Made by a program: the position numbers and the translations under genes. From an uncultured Stomatobaculum sp. (GTDB lineage Bacteria; Bacillota; Clostridia; Lachnospirales; Lachnospiraceae): a stretch of DNA of 64,000 nucleotides. Below the pieces are notes generated by a model. That model was not told the origin of the DNA. It saw only the letters and a program-made list of their open reading frames with translations, and searched no databases. Shown in pieces: positions 42,182-50,700 of this stretch; the stretch's first letter is position 1; each line of letters begins with the position of its first letter. The stretch spans positions 77,449 to 141,448 of the forward strand of contig NZ_CALEYG010000028.1 of NCBI RefSeq assembly GCF_937924975.1. Reading direction: 5' to 3'.

Positions 42182-43504
42182 TCAGAGAAAGAGCGAGAGA
42201 TCCGGTTTTTCAAGGCGAAGTGCATCGCGGAAGTCGGGGTGTGCAATCGCAATCATGGCCTCGCGTCGCTCGGCGAGGCTCTTGCCCGCGAGATGCGCAA
42301 TGCCGTACTCGGTTGCGATTGCCTCAATCAGCGTGCGCGGTGCGGAGACCGTGCTGCCGCCCGGAATAAAGGGGAGTATGTTCGACTTCCGGACGCCGTC
42401 CTTTGTGAGGCGGGAGGAATTGATGCAGATATAGCCGCAGCCGCCCGCCGAGCGGAACGCGCCCTCGAGAAAGTCCATCTGGCCGCCGATGCCCGAGAGC
42501 TGCATGCCGTTTGCCGACTCGGCGTTCTCCTGCCCCATGAGATCCACCTGTACGCCGCCGTTAATGCTGATGACACGGCTCAGTTTCCCGATGCGCGCCG
42601 GGTCGTGGATGTAGTCGATCGAGTCGGGGCGGAACAAGTCCGGGTTCTCGCGGAGCCAGTCGTAAAAGTCAGAGCTGCCCATCGCGAGATTAAAGCTGCT
42701 GCGCCCGGTGTCGAACTCCTTTCTTGCATTCGTGAGCTTACCCGCGAGATACAGCTTCCGATAGGCGTCGCTGATGGTGCCGGTGTGGCAGCCGAGGTCT
42801 TTTTTGTCGGAGTCCGCGAGGGCAGAGGCAATCGCAAACGGAACCGTGCCGACGCCGAGCGAGAGTACGGCGCCGTCCGGAATCTCGTTCACCACGAGCT
42901 CCGCAATTCTTCGGTCAATCTCCGAAGGCGCGCGGTAAGTGCGCTCGGCCAGCGGCGCGTGTGTGCCCTCGACTATCATATCTGCTTCATCGAGGCGGCA
43001 GAGGTTGGAGCCGTCCACACCCGGCAGGAAGGGAAGGTGTTCGTTGATCTCAAAGATGACCGTCCTTGCGCAGTCGATGATGGTCTTCCAGAGGTAGCAG
43101 CCTGTGCCGAGACTCACATTGCCGTCGGCATCTGGGCGGGATACCGGGACAAAGGCGACATCCGAGCGGAATTTGCCCTGGCGGTATAAAAACGGAACCA
43201 GGCGGAGGGCAATCGGCACAAAGGTAATGCGCCCCGCGCGGTACTGTTTCCGCTCGTAGTCGCCGAGGTGAATGCTCTCATAGCGGAAGGACTGTCCCTC
43301 CGGATCGGCCTCGAGGACTGCAATTTTCGGAGCGATGACCAGACCGCCGCGCACGGTCACATGGCGGACGGAACCTGTGCGCGCGGCAAGCGCGTTGTCC
43401 AGAAGTTCGGGAAAACTGCCGCCGAAACCGTAGTCGATATAATCACCGTCCCGCACGGCGGCGACAGCCTGCACGGGAGAGACATAAGTTGCTGCTCGCA
43501 TCAT
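42182..43504 (-). CDS. Acetyl-CoA hydrolase/transferase family CoA-transferase
   Basis: 440 residues from the ATG pair at 43501-43504; the frame remains open upstream but lacks a ribosome site. Family marks are GDYIDYGFGGSFPELLD near 20, the VPVSRPDADGNVSLG segment near 140, and the catalytic Glu region INGGVQVDLMGQENAES near 325, then GIGGQMDFLEGA. Enzymes of this type move CoA between acetate and butyrate or 4-hydroxybutyrate in fermenting Clostridia; a butyryl-CoA:acetate role is plausible but not certain. Confidence 0.87.
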   Translation of the reverse strand: MMRAATYVSPVQAVAAVRDGDYIDYGFGGSFPELLDNALAARTGSVRHVTVRGGLVIAPKIAVLEADPEGQSFRYESIHLGDYERKQYRAGRITFVPIALRLVPFLYRQGKFRSDVAFVPVSRPDADGNVSLGTGCYLWKTIIDCARTVIFEINEHLPFLPGVDGSNLCRLDEADMIVEGTHAPLAERTYRAPSEIDRRIAELVVNEIPDGAVLSLGVGTVPFAIASALADSDKKDLGCHTGTISDAYRKLYLAGKLTNARKEFDTGRSSFNLAMGSSDFYDWLRENPDLFRPDSIDYIHDPARIGKLSRVISINGGVQVDLMGQENAESANGMQLSGIGGQMDFLEGAFRSAGGCGYICINSSRLTKDGVRKSNILPFIPGGSTVSAPRTLIEAIATEYGIAHLAGKSLAERREAMIAIAHPDFRDALRLEKPDLSLFL

Positions 43505-43752
43505 ATTGTGAAAATATCCTTTTTTTATTGTCAGAATAGCGGGAAAGCCGTGGAAAGTCAACGCAGACGGCTTACGGAAGCGGGAATAAGCTTGACTAAA
43601 GTAAATAAAAGCCATAGAATGTTGATATAAAACAGATTCAATAGTACAAGATTACGAATGAATTTCGGGAAATAAACAGAAGAGTGATTGCGCCGTATGA
43701 GCAAAACGAGAGAGACCGGACCGAAAGGCAGATGGTTGAAAGGGGAAGCGGA

Positions 43753-44985
43753 ATGGGAAAGAACTGCGCGCAGGGATGGAAGAGAGGCGTCGCCTTGACA
43801 ATGGCGGCGCTGTTTTTGTGCACAGCGGGAGGCTGCGGTACGGTGAAGCAGCCAAAGGACACAGCTGCGGTACAGACCGATGAGCGGATTTCGGCGGCGC
43901 TCACAGCGGCGAAAGGGCAGACGGCCGACTATCTGTCCCGGAAATACGCGAAATACGGCGACACACTGACATCTTATTATGAGGCAGAGTATACGCCTAA
44001 GACAGCGCCTCATACTGCCCTTTCCGCGACCTTTCAGACAAAGAGGTATGCCGGGACCAATCAGCTGGTCAATGTTTATTACAGTGGGAATCCGTTGCGG
44101 GAACAGGATAACTATATGTCCTTTGTGTATCGCGAACGGGTTGAGACAGAGTATCAAAATCTGTTGGCCGAAGTTTACGGTGCGGACCATGTGAAACTGG
44201 TTGCAGAGCCGGTTGCCTACATCTGGACCGACGAAGAAATCGACGGCGATACGAGCTTTGAGACCTATATGCAGCTTGTCGACGAGCAGGAAATCATCGC
44301 GCTGGTGAGAAAAGACGAAAAGGAAAAGAAGCAGGATATCCAAAAACTCGGGAAACTCCTGAAGGCACGAGACCTCGGTGTGAATCTGCTGCTCTATTAT
44401 GTCGACGACGAGCAATTCGGTGCCGCCGACATGGCAGAAGTGTTAGCGCAGGGACAGTATGACGGCAACTGCCTCTGCAAGGCTGTGGTGACCTGCAATC
44501 CGCAGCGCGGGGAAGCGTGCAGGGCCGAGTGGAGAGCCGGAAATTATATGCCGGATCTCTGGGCACTCCGGAGAGAGGCTTATGCGGATCCGGAGAAACA
44601 GAAGACGCAGGACGAGATTTATCGCGCGGTGCTGAAATTGCCGCTCAAAAAAATGGGCGTCAATACCGGTTGGACATTGGACGACATCCTGCGAAAGGCA
44701 AATTACCGCAAAGACCGATTTAACCGGGAGGAGCTGTTTGCCTATGAGAGCATTCGCGCGAAGCTTGGGCAAGCCAAATATAAACCGCTTCGAAAAAGCT
44801 ATATTTTGCTGCTCTCGTACCGGGCGGGGCACGGAGGCCCGCTTGTCAAAGAGGGAGAGGATAACCGGACGGAATTGTGGAAGGCGAGCAATGAGCACAT
44901 CCGCATGTATCTCGAATTCTGGCCCGGCAATGATGACGAAGGCGGGTTTCACGAAGGCACAGTGTTTGCATCGTCGGAATCGTAA
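43753..44985 (+). CDS. Lipoprotein of the type VII effector-like cassette (candidate immunity protein)
   Basis: 410 residues from the ATG at 43753 (AAGGGGAAGCGG upstream; a longer frame from 43684 adds charged residues before the signal). The signal peptide ends in the lipobox A-G-G-C near residue 28. The mature part shares with the 46224 product a KYAKYGDTL/KYAIYGDTL segment, NYMSFVxR, and a DIQKLGKLL/DMQKLLQIL then YYVDDEQF/YYVTQNQF pair, so they are paralogues. Surface lipoproteins are known immunity factors for type VII secreted lipases; here that is inference from context. First gene of the cassette, 11 bases before the next. Confidence 0.65.
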   Translation: MGKNCAQGWKRGVALTMAALFLCTAGGCGTVKQPKDTAAVQTDERISAALTAAKGQTADYLSRKYAKYGDTLTSYYEAEYTPKTAPHTALSATFQTKRYAGTNQLVNVYYSGNPLREQDNYMSFVYRERVETEYQNLLAEVYGADHVKLVAEPVAYIWTDEEIDGDTSFETYMQLVDEQEIIALVRKDEKEKKQDIQKLGKLLKARDLGVNLLLYYVDDEQFGAADMAEVLAQGQYDGNCLCKAVVTCNPQRGEACRAEWRAGNYMPDLWALRREAYADPEKQKTQDEIYRAVLKLPLKKMGVNTGWTLDDILRKANYRKDRFNREELFAYESIRAKLGQAKYKPLRKSYILLLSYRAGHGGPLVKEGEDNRTELWKASNEHIRMYLEFWPGNDDEGGFHEGTVFASSES

Positions 44986-44996
44986 AAGGAGGGAAG

Positions 44997-45308
44997 ATGG
45001 ATCTCTATGTGAATTTGCCGCAGCTCGAAGCGGCGCGGGAAAAGACACATGTTCTGCAGCGCCGACTCGCTTGCGCGGCGCGGGATATCCGGGCGCTGGA
45101 GCGCGGCATGGATCAGAGCGTCTGGAGCGGCAAGGGAAGAGATGGGTTTGTGCGGCTCTTTCGGCTTTTTGAGCAGGCGCTGGACGGCATGCAGGCTACG
45201 TTGGATGAGAAGCAGACTTTGCTTGGCGAGGCTGCTCTTGAGGCAGGACAGTGTCTGCAAAGTGAAACCGAAGGCTTTTGTGAGGCGTTTACGGCTGCGG
45301 AGAGCTGA
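44997..45308 (+). CDS. WXG100-like small helical protein, candidate effector partner 1
   Basis: 103 residues, entirely helical, with a central VWSGKGRDGF hinge that resembles the W-x-G turn of the WXG100/ESAT-6 superfamily. AAAGGAGGG precedes the ATG. Together with the next two genes it forms a run of small helical proteins before the large effector-like gene, as in LXG and TslA type VII effector loci, where such partners bind the targeting domain. Confidence 0.65.
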   Translation: MDLYVNLPQLEAAREKTHVLQRRLACAARDIRALERGMDQSVWSGKGRDGFVRLFRLFEQALDGMQATLDEKQTLLGEAALEAGQCLQSETEGFCEAFTAAES

Positions 45309-45319
45309 GGGGGAAGGCC

Positions 45320-45622
45320 ATGAAAATAGAGTTACGCCATGAGGCTTTGCAATTGCTGCACGATCAGTGGGGCTTACTCGGAGAAGAATTGCGGGAAATT
45401 TGGGATGGGGTTCAAGCGGTAGATGAAGACCTCGCGCAGATGTTCACGGGAGACATGCAGAGTGCCTATCGGGCAGCTGCGGAGCGCTCGACCGCGCAGG
45501 CTTCACAGCTCTCGGATATTTTTGAATCGCTGCTCGCACAGCTGGACGAAGTCAACCACACGGCAGAGGACTTTGACCGAGCACTCGGGACGATGATTCA
45601 GAGAGGAGGAAGGAAAGCATGA
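45320..45622 (+). CDS. Small helical protein, candidate effector partner 2
   Basis: 100 residues, two long amphipathic helices (HDQWGLLGEELREIWDGVQA and AERSTAQASQLSDIFESLL) around an MFTGDMQSAY hinge, again WXG100-like in plan. GGGGGAAGG precedes the ATG. The stop overlaps the next start (ATGA), so the two are translationally coupled. Confidence 0.65.
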   Translation: MKIELRHEALQLLHDQWGLLGEELREIWDGVQAVDEDLAQMFTGDMQSAYRAAAERSTAQASQLSDIFESLLAQLDEVNHTAEDFDRALGTMIQRGGRKA

Positions 45623-45948
45623 GCTGTCGTTGTAGCGATATTCGCGACTGTGAGCGGGATTTGCATGTGCTGCAAAGAGCGCTGCGGGATAACGGACAAC
45701 TGGGGCAGCGCATCCGTACACTTGCGGCGAGCGGACACGCGGGAGAAGAACAGGATGAAAGAGCCTATCCGGTTGAAGAGAGCCTGCGGGCACGGATGCG
45801 ACAAAAAACGGAAGAATTCTCTGCGCGGGCATTGGAAGCGCAGCAGAGATACCAGCGCTATCTGGAAAATTGTATTTGGGCGGCAGAAGACGATCTTGCG
45901 GCAATGCAGGAGGAAGATGACGCCTACCACGAGGATGATGATGACTGA
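45619..45948 (+). CDS. Small coiled-coil protein, candidate effector partner 3
   Basis: 109 residues with heptad-like helices (DIRDCERDLHVLQRALRD, QQRYQRYLENCIWAAEDDL) and an acidic tail. Similar in look to DUF5082/YwqH-type proteins that precede LXG toxins in Firmicutes. Overlaps the previous gene by four bases. Confidence 0.6.
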   Translation: MSCRCSDIRDCERDLHVLQRALRDNGQLGQRIRTLAASGHAGEEQDERAYPVEESLRARMRQKTEEFSARALEAQQRYQRYLENCIWAAEDDLAAMQEEDDAYHEDDDD

Positions 45949-46198
45949 GAGACAGAAAACAGCCGGAACATCCCGGCAAAATACAGCGGGAGAAACGCAG
46001 GATAAGAATTTTTTTCAAGGACCGGCTGCTTGCCGGGAAGCGGAAAGCAACTGCTCGGTTTCGCACAATGCAGTGGAAATCCGTCAGCGGGAGATACCCG
46101 GTCATGAGATACCGGATTTGCTTCGCTACCTTGCTCTGTACCGGTGCGGTCTGCTATGCGAGGGAAATACGGATGACAGTTGTCTTCTGATGAGATAA
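45941..46198 (+). CDS. Possible small gene between partner 3 and the membrane-anchored paralogue
   Basis: 85 residues from an ATG at 45941 (ATGs also at 45935 and 45938), overlapping the previous stop by eight bases, with GAGG just upstream. The sequence is hydrophilic with a hydrophobic C-terminal third (DLLRYLALYRCGLLC). No family is recognised and it could be chance; it is listed because the frame is open, starts in coupled fashion and fills the gap before 46224. Confidence 0.35.
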   Translation: MTERQKTAGTSRQNTAGETQDKNFFQGPAACREAESNCSVSHNAVEIRQREIPGHEIPDLLRYLALYRCGLLCEGNTDDSCLLMR

Positions 46199-46223
46199 GA
46201 GGCATAGGAAGGGGAAAACAGAC

Positions 46224-47048
46224 ATGCAACCGGACATGAAAGAACAAACGAAGACAGAGAGAGCGGCGGAGAAAAGGAAACGTCTTTGTGTCCGCTATCT
46301 CCCCAAATTAATCCTTGGTCTGGGCGCTCTTGCGGCGTATTTCAGCTGGAATGACTATCACCGCAAGCCGAGTCAAAAGGAACTGGACACAGCCCTGACC
46401 AGATACATGCGGGGAAAGTATGCGATATACGGAGATACCCTGACACCGAAGGGAGAGGGAAGTGTAACGTATCTGGCGAGTGATATTTTCTATTCGACCA
46501 GCAATACCTATGAACTCGCGTTTACTTCCGAGAAGTTTCCGAAGAAAGAAGAAAAAGAAGAAATCGTCCTTGACTATGATTATGAGAAGAATACGCTGCA
46601 TGACAACTATATGAGCTTTGTATTGCGCAATCAGGCGGAAGAAAAGTTCCGGGAGATCTTTGATCGAATCTATGAGCCGGGAACATACGAGCTTGCCGTC
46701 ATAGTACCCATAGTGCCATATAACGGGCGTGAGCAAAATGCAACAGAATTGATTACAGAATACTTGAAAATCATACCATGGAACCGTGTCAATGTTTGCG
46801 TGATAAGAGAGCCTGAAAAAAGAGAAAATGATATGCAGAAACTTTTGCAGATATTAAAAGAGCATGGATATGATATAGATGGGCGTATTTATTATGTTAC
46901 GCAGAATCAATTTGATAGCGATATTAGAAAAAGAGAATGGATGAGTCCGAGAGAGTTTCCTTGCGAATTATCTGTAAATGTATATTGGAATAGAGGAGAT
47001 GATTCCTATTATATCTACTCTTGGAAGGAAAGAGAAAAGAGGTATTGA
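46224..47048 (+). CDS. Membrane-anchored paralogue of the 43753 lipoprotein (candidate immunity protein)
   Basis: 274 residues. A basic N-terminus, one transmembrane helix (YLPKLILGLGALAAYFSW at about 29-46) and an outward-facing domain with the YGDTLTP, NYMSFVLR, and YYVTQNQFDSD segments shared with the 43753 product. An anchor helix replaces the lipobox. GGGGAAAACAGAC precedes the ATG. It lies directly upstream of the lipase-like gene. A broken third copy is at 49685-49918. Confidence 0.65.
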   Translation: MQPDMKEQTKTERAAEKRKRLCVRYLPKLILGLGALAAYFSWNDYHRKPSQKELDTALTRYMRGKYAIYGDTLTPKGEGSVTYLASDIFYSTSNTYELAFTSEKFPKKEEKEEIVLDYDYEKNTLHDNYMSFVLRNQAEEKFREIFDRIYEPGTYELAVIVPIVPYNGREQNATELITEYLKIIPWNRVNVCVIREPEKRENDMQKLLQILKEHGYDIDGRIYYVTQNQFDSDIRKREWMSPREFPCELSVNVYWNRGDDSYYIYSWKEREKRY

Positions 47049-47079
47049 AGAAAGAATATTAAGGAGATATAGAGAAAGT

Positions 47080-49644
47080 ATGCGAATAAAAATAAGAGAG
47101 AATCCGAGCAAATCGGAGATAACTCAGGAGGTTGTGTACAATCTTGTTGAATATTTGCCTTTGGCTGAAATGGGGATTACAGACGGGACCGAAATTAGAG
47201 AAATTGTAAATAGGGCGCGGGCTTACAAGAATATGAATGGTAAGGTGGAGGATGGTGCGTTAGAGACATTAGAAGCCTGCCTCAAAGAGGAGTCCGGTAT
47301 CTCCGATATTGGAAATGCGAAGATATACTATACAAGTTTCAACAAAAATACCAATGATCTGATTGCGCACGGAGTCACGCGAAAGGAAGCAGACTCTATC
47401 ACAGACGCAAAGGCAATTTCAGCTGCGGTTTTTATTTACAAAGGTAGTGAAAGACAGGGAATCAAAGAAGGCGTGAGCATGGTATTTCGCGGGACGCCGA
47501 GAGCAGCCTGGAGTGACAATGCGAATATGGAGAGTGACTGTACCGGTCATTTTCAAAAGGACGGATTTACTTACGAGCGGATTTCTCCGCTTGACAGAGC
47601 AAGTTTATTGAACATGCAGGATACCTTACGGCAAATCGAAGAAGGAGATGATGAGACTGCCCAAATGTGCAGGCAGTTCATGCAAGAGAATAAACTGGTC
47701 CTCAGCGCTCATTCACAGGGAGGGAAACGTGCGGTTACCGCAAAGGGAGTTTTTCCGGAATTGCAGAATACGCGCTGCTATGTGTTTGATGCGCCGGGAA
47801 TTCCGCCGGAACATTGGGATGAGCTTGTGCAACACTGGGGCGCGGAAAAAGTAGAAGAGATGCGCAATGATATATATAGTATCTATGCCGATAATGATAT
47901 TGTACACGGAATCGGATATACAGAACAGCGAGGATATTTTGCGCGAAATCAGATGGCCTTAGATGTGCCGGAAGTAGATAATGACCGGAATGCAAATGTA
48001 ATGGCATATCACTATGCATTTCGGCTGCTCCATATCGACGGAGACGGGAGCGTGAGGTTACAGGAGAAAGTAGAAAAGGAAGGGAATTGGGCCGAATATG
48101 CCAAGGTTGTTTCGGATGAACTGATGAAACTCCCGCCGGACAAGCGGGCTGATCTCATGCACCCCACAATGGCGCTGATACAGGTATTTCACGCAAACTC
48201 ACTACCGCATAATTATAATTTTATTGAGCACCTCAAACTCGGCGGGAGAACAATGAAATTTCTTCCTGACATTATTCCGCTGTTACATTTTTCTGCCTAT
48301 CGATATTATTCTGAAAGTTACTCAAAGGAGCATCCGCTTGAGCGATGGCCGACAGGAGCCGGGGAAATCGTACTAAAACTGAAAGGGATGCTTCCCAAAG
48401 ACATACAGAACGGTTTGAATGAAGCGGGGGATGCCTGGAATAAATCTTTGGATTTTTATCGGGAAGGAATCGGATGCGTTATTGGATTGCCGGGGGTATT
48501 GTGTCAATCTATGAGCAAATTCATAGTAGAAAAATTGGAGGCAGCGAAGCAACTGGCTGACAATGACGGTATAAGGCCGAACTCATTCTATCGGGATGAA
48601 GGCGGATTGCCGATGATACGCCATGATCAGACATTTAATCGCTGTACAATCGGTATGCTTCAGTTTGGAATCGAGGCGTATAGTGAAGCAATTACAGGAG
48701 CTTGTGATTGGGTGAAATCCGCATGGATGGATGTCACACAAGCGTATTATTTGGATGATTATAGGGTGTTTTGCAATCTGAATTATCCGTTTAAGCAGGT
48801 GTCAGATCCGATTTCGGGGTGCATGAGCAGAGGTGGATATCCCTGGCCCCCAAGATTCCAGGCACCGCCTTCTCTTGCGCTGAGCAAGAATGTTGCTTAT
48901 GTTTGTCGAAGTGTAGATCAGACAATCGGAAGCTGTGAGGAGAGTTGCTATCCGCTCTTTTGGATTCCGGCCGGGGCACAGTATCCTTGGAAACTGGCTG
49001 AACTTTTGCGGAAACAGCATACGGCAGAAATTCAGGCGGGTGTTGATAGCTTAAAGCGTGACAAAGCAGCGCTGGAGTCATGCATTTTGGAAACCTGCGG
49101 AATTTCCACACTGGAAGAGCTCAAATCAGATATGCCGGGTAAGCGGCCGCTGTTTGCGCTTGCCAAGCGAGTTCTTTACGATGCGCGCGAGACCGAAGAA
49201 ATTCTGCTGCACTATGCGGCACGCCTGGAGAAGGGATTACAGGCACAGTTTGCGTGTCTTCCCGCGGGGAGCGCAGCAGGAGAGGCAGCAAAGTTGTTTG
49301 ATACAGAGGGCTTCCTCGCGAAGGAACCGGCAGACAACAGCAGTACTTACCGGGGAGAAGTCGGTATCTCTTATGCGGATGCCGGAGAGTCTATGCAGAA
49401 CTGTGAAGAGATGGCTTTGCAGTGCAATTACATTCTAAGCGATATCGGCGAACTCCGGCATACGCTTTCCGGGCTTCGCTATGTCTCGGTGTCGCATGAC
49501 GGGCTTGACGAAATGACGGGGATTATAAACCGCTGGCGGGCACAGCAACTGCATCACCGGGAAGCACTCGGAAGCTATATGCGCCGCTGTCAGGAAGCAG
49601 AGGCAGCCTTCTGCGAGCGTTGCAACCGAATTGCGGTAAATTAG
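47080..49644 (+). CDS. Large lipase-like protein, candidate type VII secreted effector with reversed domain order
   Basis: 854 residues from the ATG at 47080 (AAGGAG thirteen bases upstream, slightly long). The N-terminal half is an alpha/beta-hydrolase: SMVFRGTPRAAW near 140, the nucleophile elbow A-H-S-Q-G with S212 (Ala for the first Gly, as in some lipases), then FDAPGIPPEHWDE, YADNDIVHGIG and a His in MAYHYAF. The C-terminal 200 residues are helical (SLKRDKAALESCILETCG, EEMALQCNYILSDIGELRHTL). There is no signal peptide. Lipase first and helical targeting domain last is the arrangement reported for the staphylococcal effector TslA. Confidence 0.65.
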   Translation: MRIKIRENPSKSEITQEVVYNLVEYLPLAEMGITDGTEIREIVNRARAYKNMNGKVEDGALETLEACLKEESGISDIGNAKIYYTSFNKNTNDLIAHGVTRKEADSITDAKAISAAVFIYKGSERQGIKEGVSMVFRGTPRAAWSDNANMESDCTGHFQKDGFTYERISPLDRASLLNMQDTLRQIEEGDDETAQMCRQFMQENKLVLSAHSQGGKRAVTAKGVFPELQNTRCYVFDAPGIPPEHWDELVQHWGAEKVEEMRNDIYSIYADNDIVHGIGYTEQRGYFARNQMALDVPEVDNDRNANVMAYHYAFRLLHIDGDGSVRLQEKVEKEGNWAEYAKVVSDELMKLPPDKRADLMHPTMALIQVFHANSLPHNYNFIEHLKLGGRTMKFLPDIIPLLHFSAYRYYSESYSKEHPLERWPTGAGEIVLKLKGMLPKDIQNGLNEAGDAWNKSLDFYREGIGCVIGLPGVLCQSMSKFIVEKLEAAKQLADNDGIRPNSFYRDEGGLPMIRHDQTFNRCTIGMLQFGIEAYSEAITGACDWVKSAWMDVTQAYYLDDYRVFCNLNYPFKQVSDPISGCMSRGGYPWPPRFQAPPSLALSKNVAYVCRSVDQTIGSCEESCYPLFWIPAGAQYPWKLAELLRKQHTAEIQAGVDSLKRDKAALESCILETCGISTLEELKSDMPGKRPLFALAKRVLYDARETEEILLHYAARLEKGLQAQFACLPAGSAAGEAAKLFDTEGFLAKEPADNSSTYRGEVGISYADAGESMQNCEEMALQCNYILSDIGELRHTLSGLRYVSVSHDGLDEMTGIINRWRAQQLHHREALGSYMRRCQEAEAAFCERCNRIAVN

Positions 49645-49684
49645 ACGAGCGTTCAGAGATGTAAGTCGCAAGGGAGGACAAGGA

Positions 49685-49918
49685 ATGCAGCAAGAGTACA
49701 AAAAAGAGTCACCGGTGGAAACGACATCTCCTGCTCGGCTATCTCCCCAAAGTAATCCTGGGCCTGGGCGCTCTTGCGGCGTATTTCAGCTGGAATGACT
49801 ATCACCGCAAGCCGAGTCAAAAGGAACCGGACACAGCCCTGATGAGATACATGCGGGGGAAAATATGAGATATACGGGGACATCCTGACGCCGAAAGGGG
49901 AGGGAAGCCCTATGAGCT
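49685..49918 (+). pseudogene. Broken third copy of the candidate immunity gene
   Basis: GYLPKVILGLGALAAYFSWN and the following YHRKPSQKEPDTALMRYMRGK repeat residues 28-70 of the 46224 product almost exactly. A frameshift separates this from the ATG at 49685, and a premature TGA follows at YMRGKI. A relic duplicated immunity gene after an effector is common in contact-toxin loci. Confidence 0.8.
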
Positions 49919-49934
49919 AGGAGGACCGTACACA

Positions 49935-50450
49935 ATGCTTCTTATCAAAAATCCGGAAACACCAAGGTTGAGGCTCCGCTCTTGGCGAAAATCCGACAAA
50001 GACTTTACCTTATCTCTGTGGGGTGACAGAGAAAACGGAAAGTACATGAGTGATCCTGTTCGTGAGAATATGGATGAAGCGTATCTCAAATGTGTCGACG
50101 AGATGGAGGATAATCCGGAGGGATATTATCTGCTTGCCGAACGGAAAGCGGATGGGATGCCTGTCGGGACTTGTTGTATATTCCCCGAAAACGATAATTA
50201 TGACATTGGGTATTGTATTGCGAAGGAGCATTGGAGAGAAGGCCTCGGAACCGAGATGGTCGATGCCATCCTTCGCTGGGTGAAAGCAAAAGGCGGAAAG
50301 TCCGTTACGGGAGAAGTGGCCGACGCGAATCTCCCTTCAATCGCGCTGCTTCGCAAATTCGGGTTTGCGGAGGACAGAAAAACGCGCTATCGGAAATGGG
50401 GCGAAGAAACCTATTTTGACGCCCATTATTATAAGCTGAACTTAGACTGA
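49935..50450 (+). CDS. GNAT family N-acetyltransferase (RimJ/RimL-like)
   Basis: 171 residues. TPRLRLRSWRKSDKDF at the start, the acetyl-CoA site EHWREGLGTEMVDAIL near 100-115 and ANLPSIALLRKFGFAED near 135-150 are standard for the RimJ/RimL branch. It would acetylate an amino group of a protein terminus or small molecule. AGGAGG lies eleven bases before the ATG. It follows the effector cassette but is probably unrelated. Confidence 0.88.
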   Translation: MLLIKNPETPRLRLRSWRKSDKDFTLSLWGDRENGKYMSDPVRENMDEAYLKCVDEMEDNPEGYYLLAERKADGMPVGTCCIFPENDNYDIGYCIAKEHWREGLGTEMVDAILRWVKAKGGKSVTGEVADANLPSIALLRKFGFAEDRKTRYRKWGEETYFDAHYYKLNLD

Positions 50451-50700
50451 GGGCTGATTAAGACATGGGAACAAAAGTCTCTCTTTCTGAGGTAACGCGT
50501 TTGCGGAACGGACCGGTAGCGCTAAGTGTCCTGTTCGTCTGCTACTCATGCGGCAGGCAAAGGCGTGACGAGGCTAAATGACGCTGTACAGGATGTAGGG
50601 AGATGAAATTTCAGCTTTTGTTGCCGTAATCACGGTTTTTTGCGGGAGATATGCTATAGTGGAACGGTAAGGATGAACAAACCACTTTGGAGGCATATCC
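50451..50700 (+). other. Intergenic region with extended -10 promoter
   Basis: TGC-TATAGT (hexamer 50655-50660) is an extended -10 box about 40 bases before the DUF438 gene; AATCACGGTTTTTTGCGGG precedes it with no clear -35. Nothing else is seen. Confidence 0.4.

Noticed and set aside
42239..43189. 316-codon plus-strand frame opposite the CoA-transferase
   Set aside because: Mirror frame of a well-conserved enzyme; composition and lack of domains mark it as a shadow.
45650..45940. Upstream part of the open frame that ends at 46198
   Set aside because: It is out of frame with, and lies within, the coiled-coil partner 3 gene; only the part from 45941 could be a gene.
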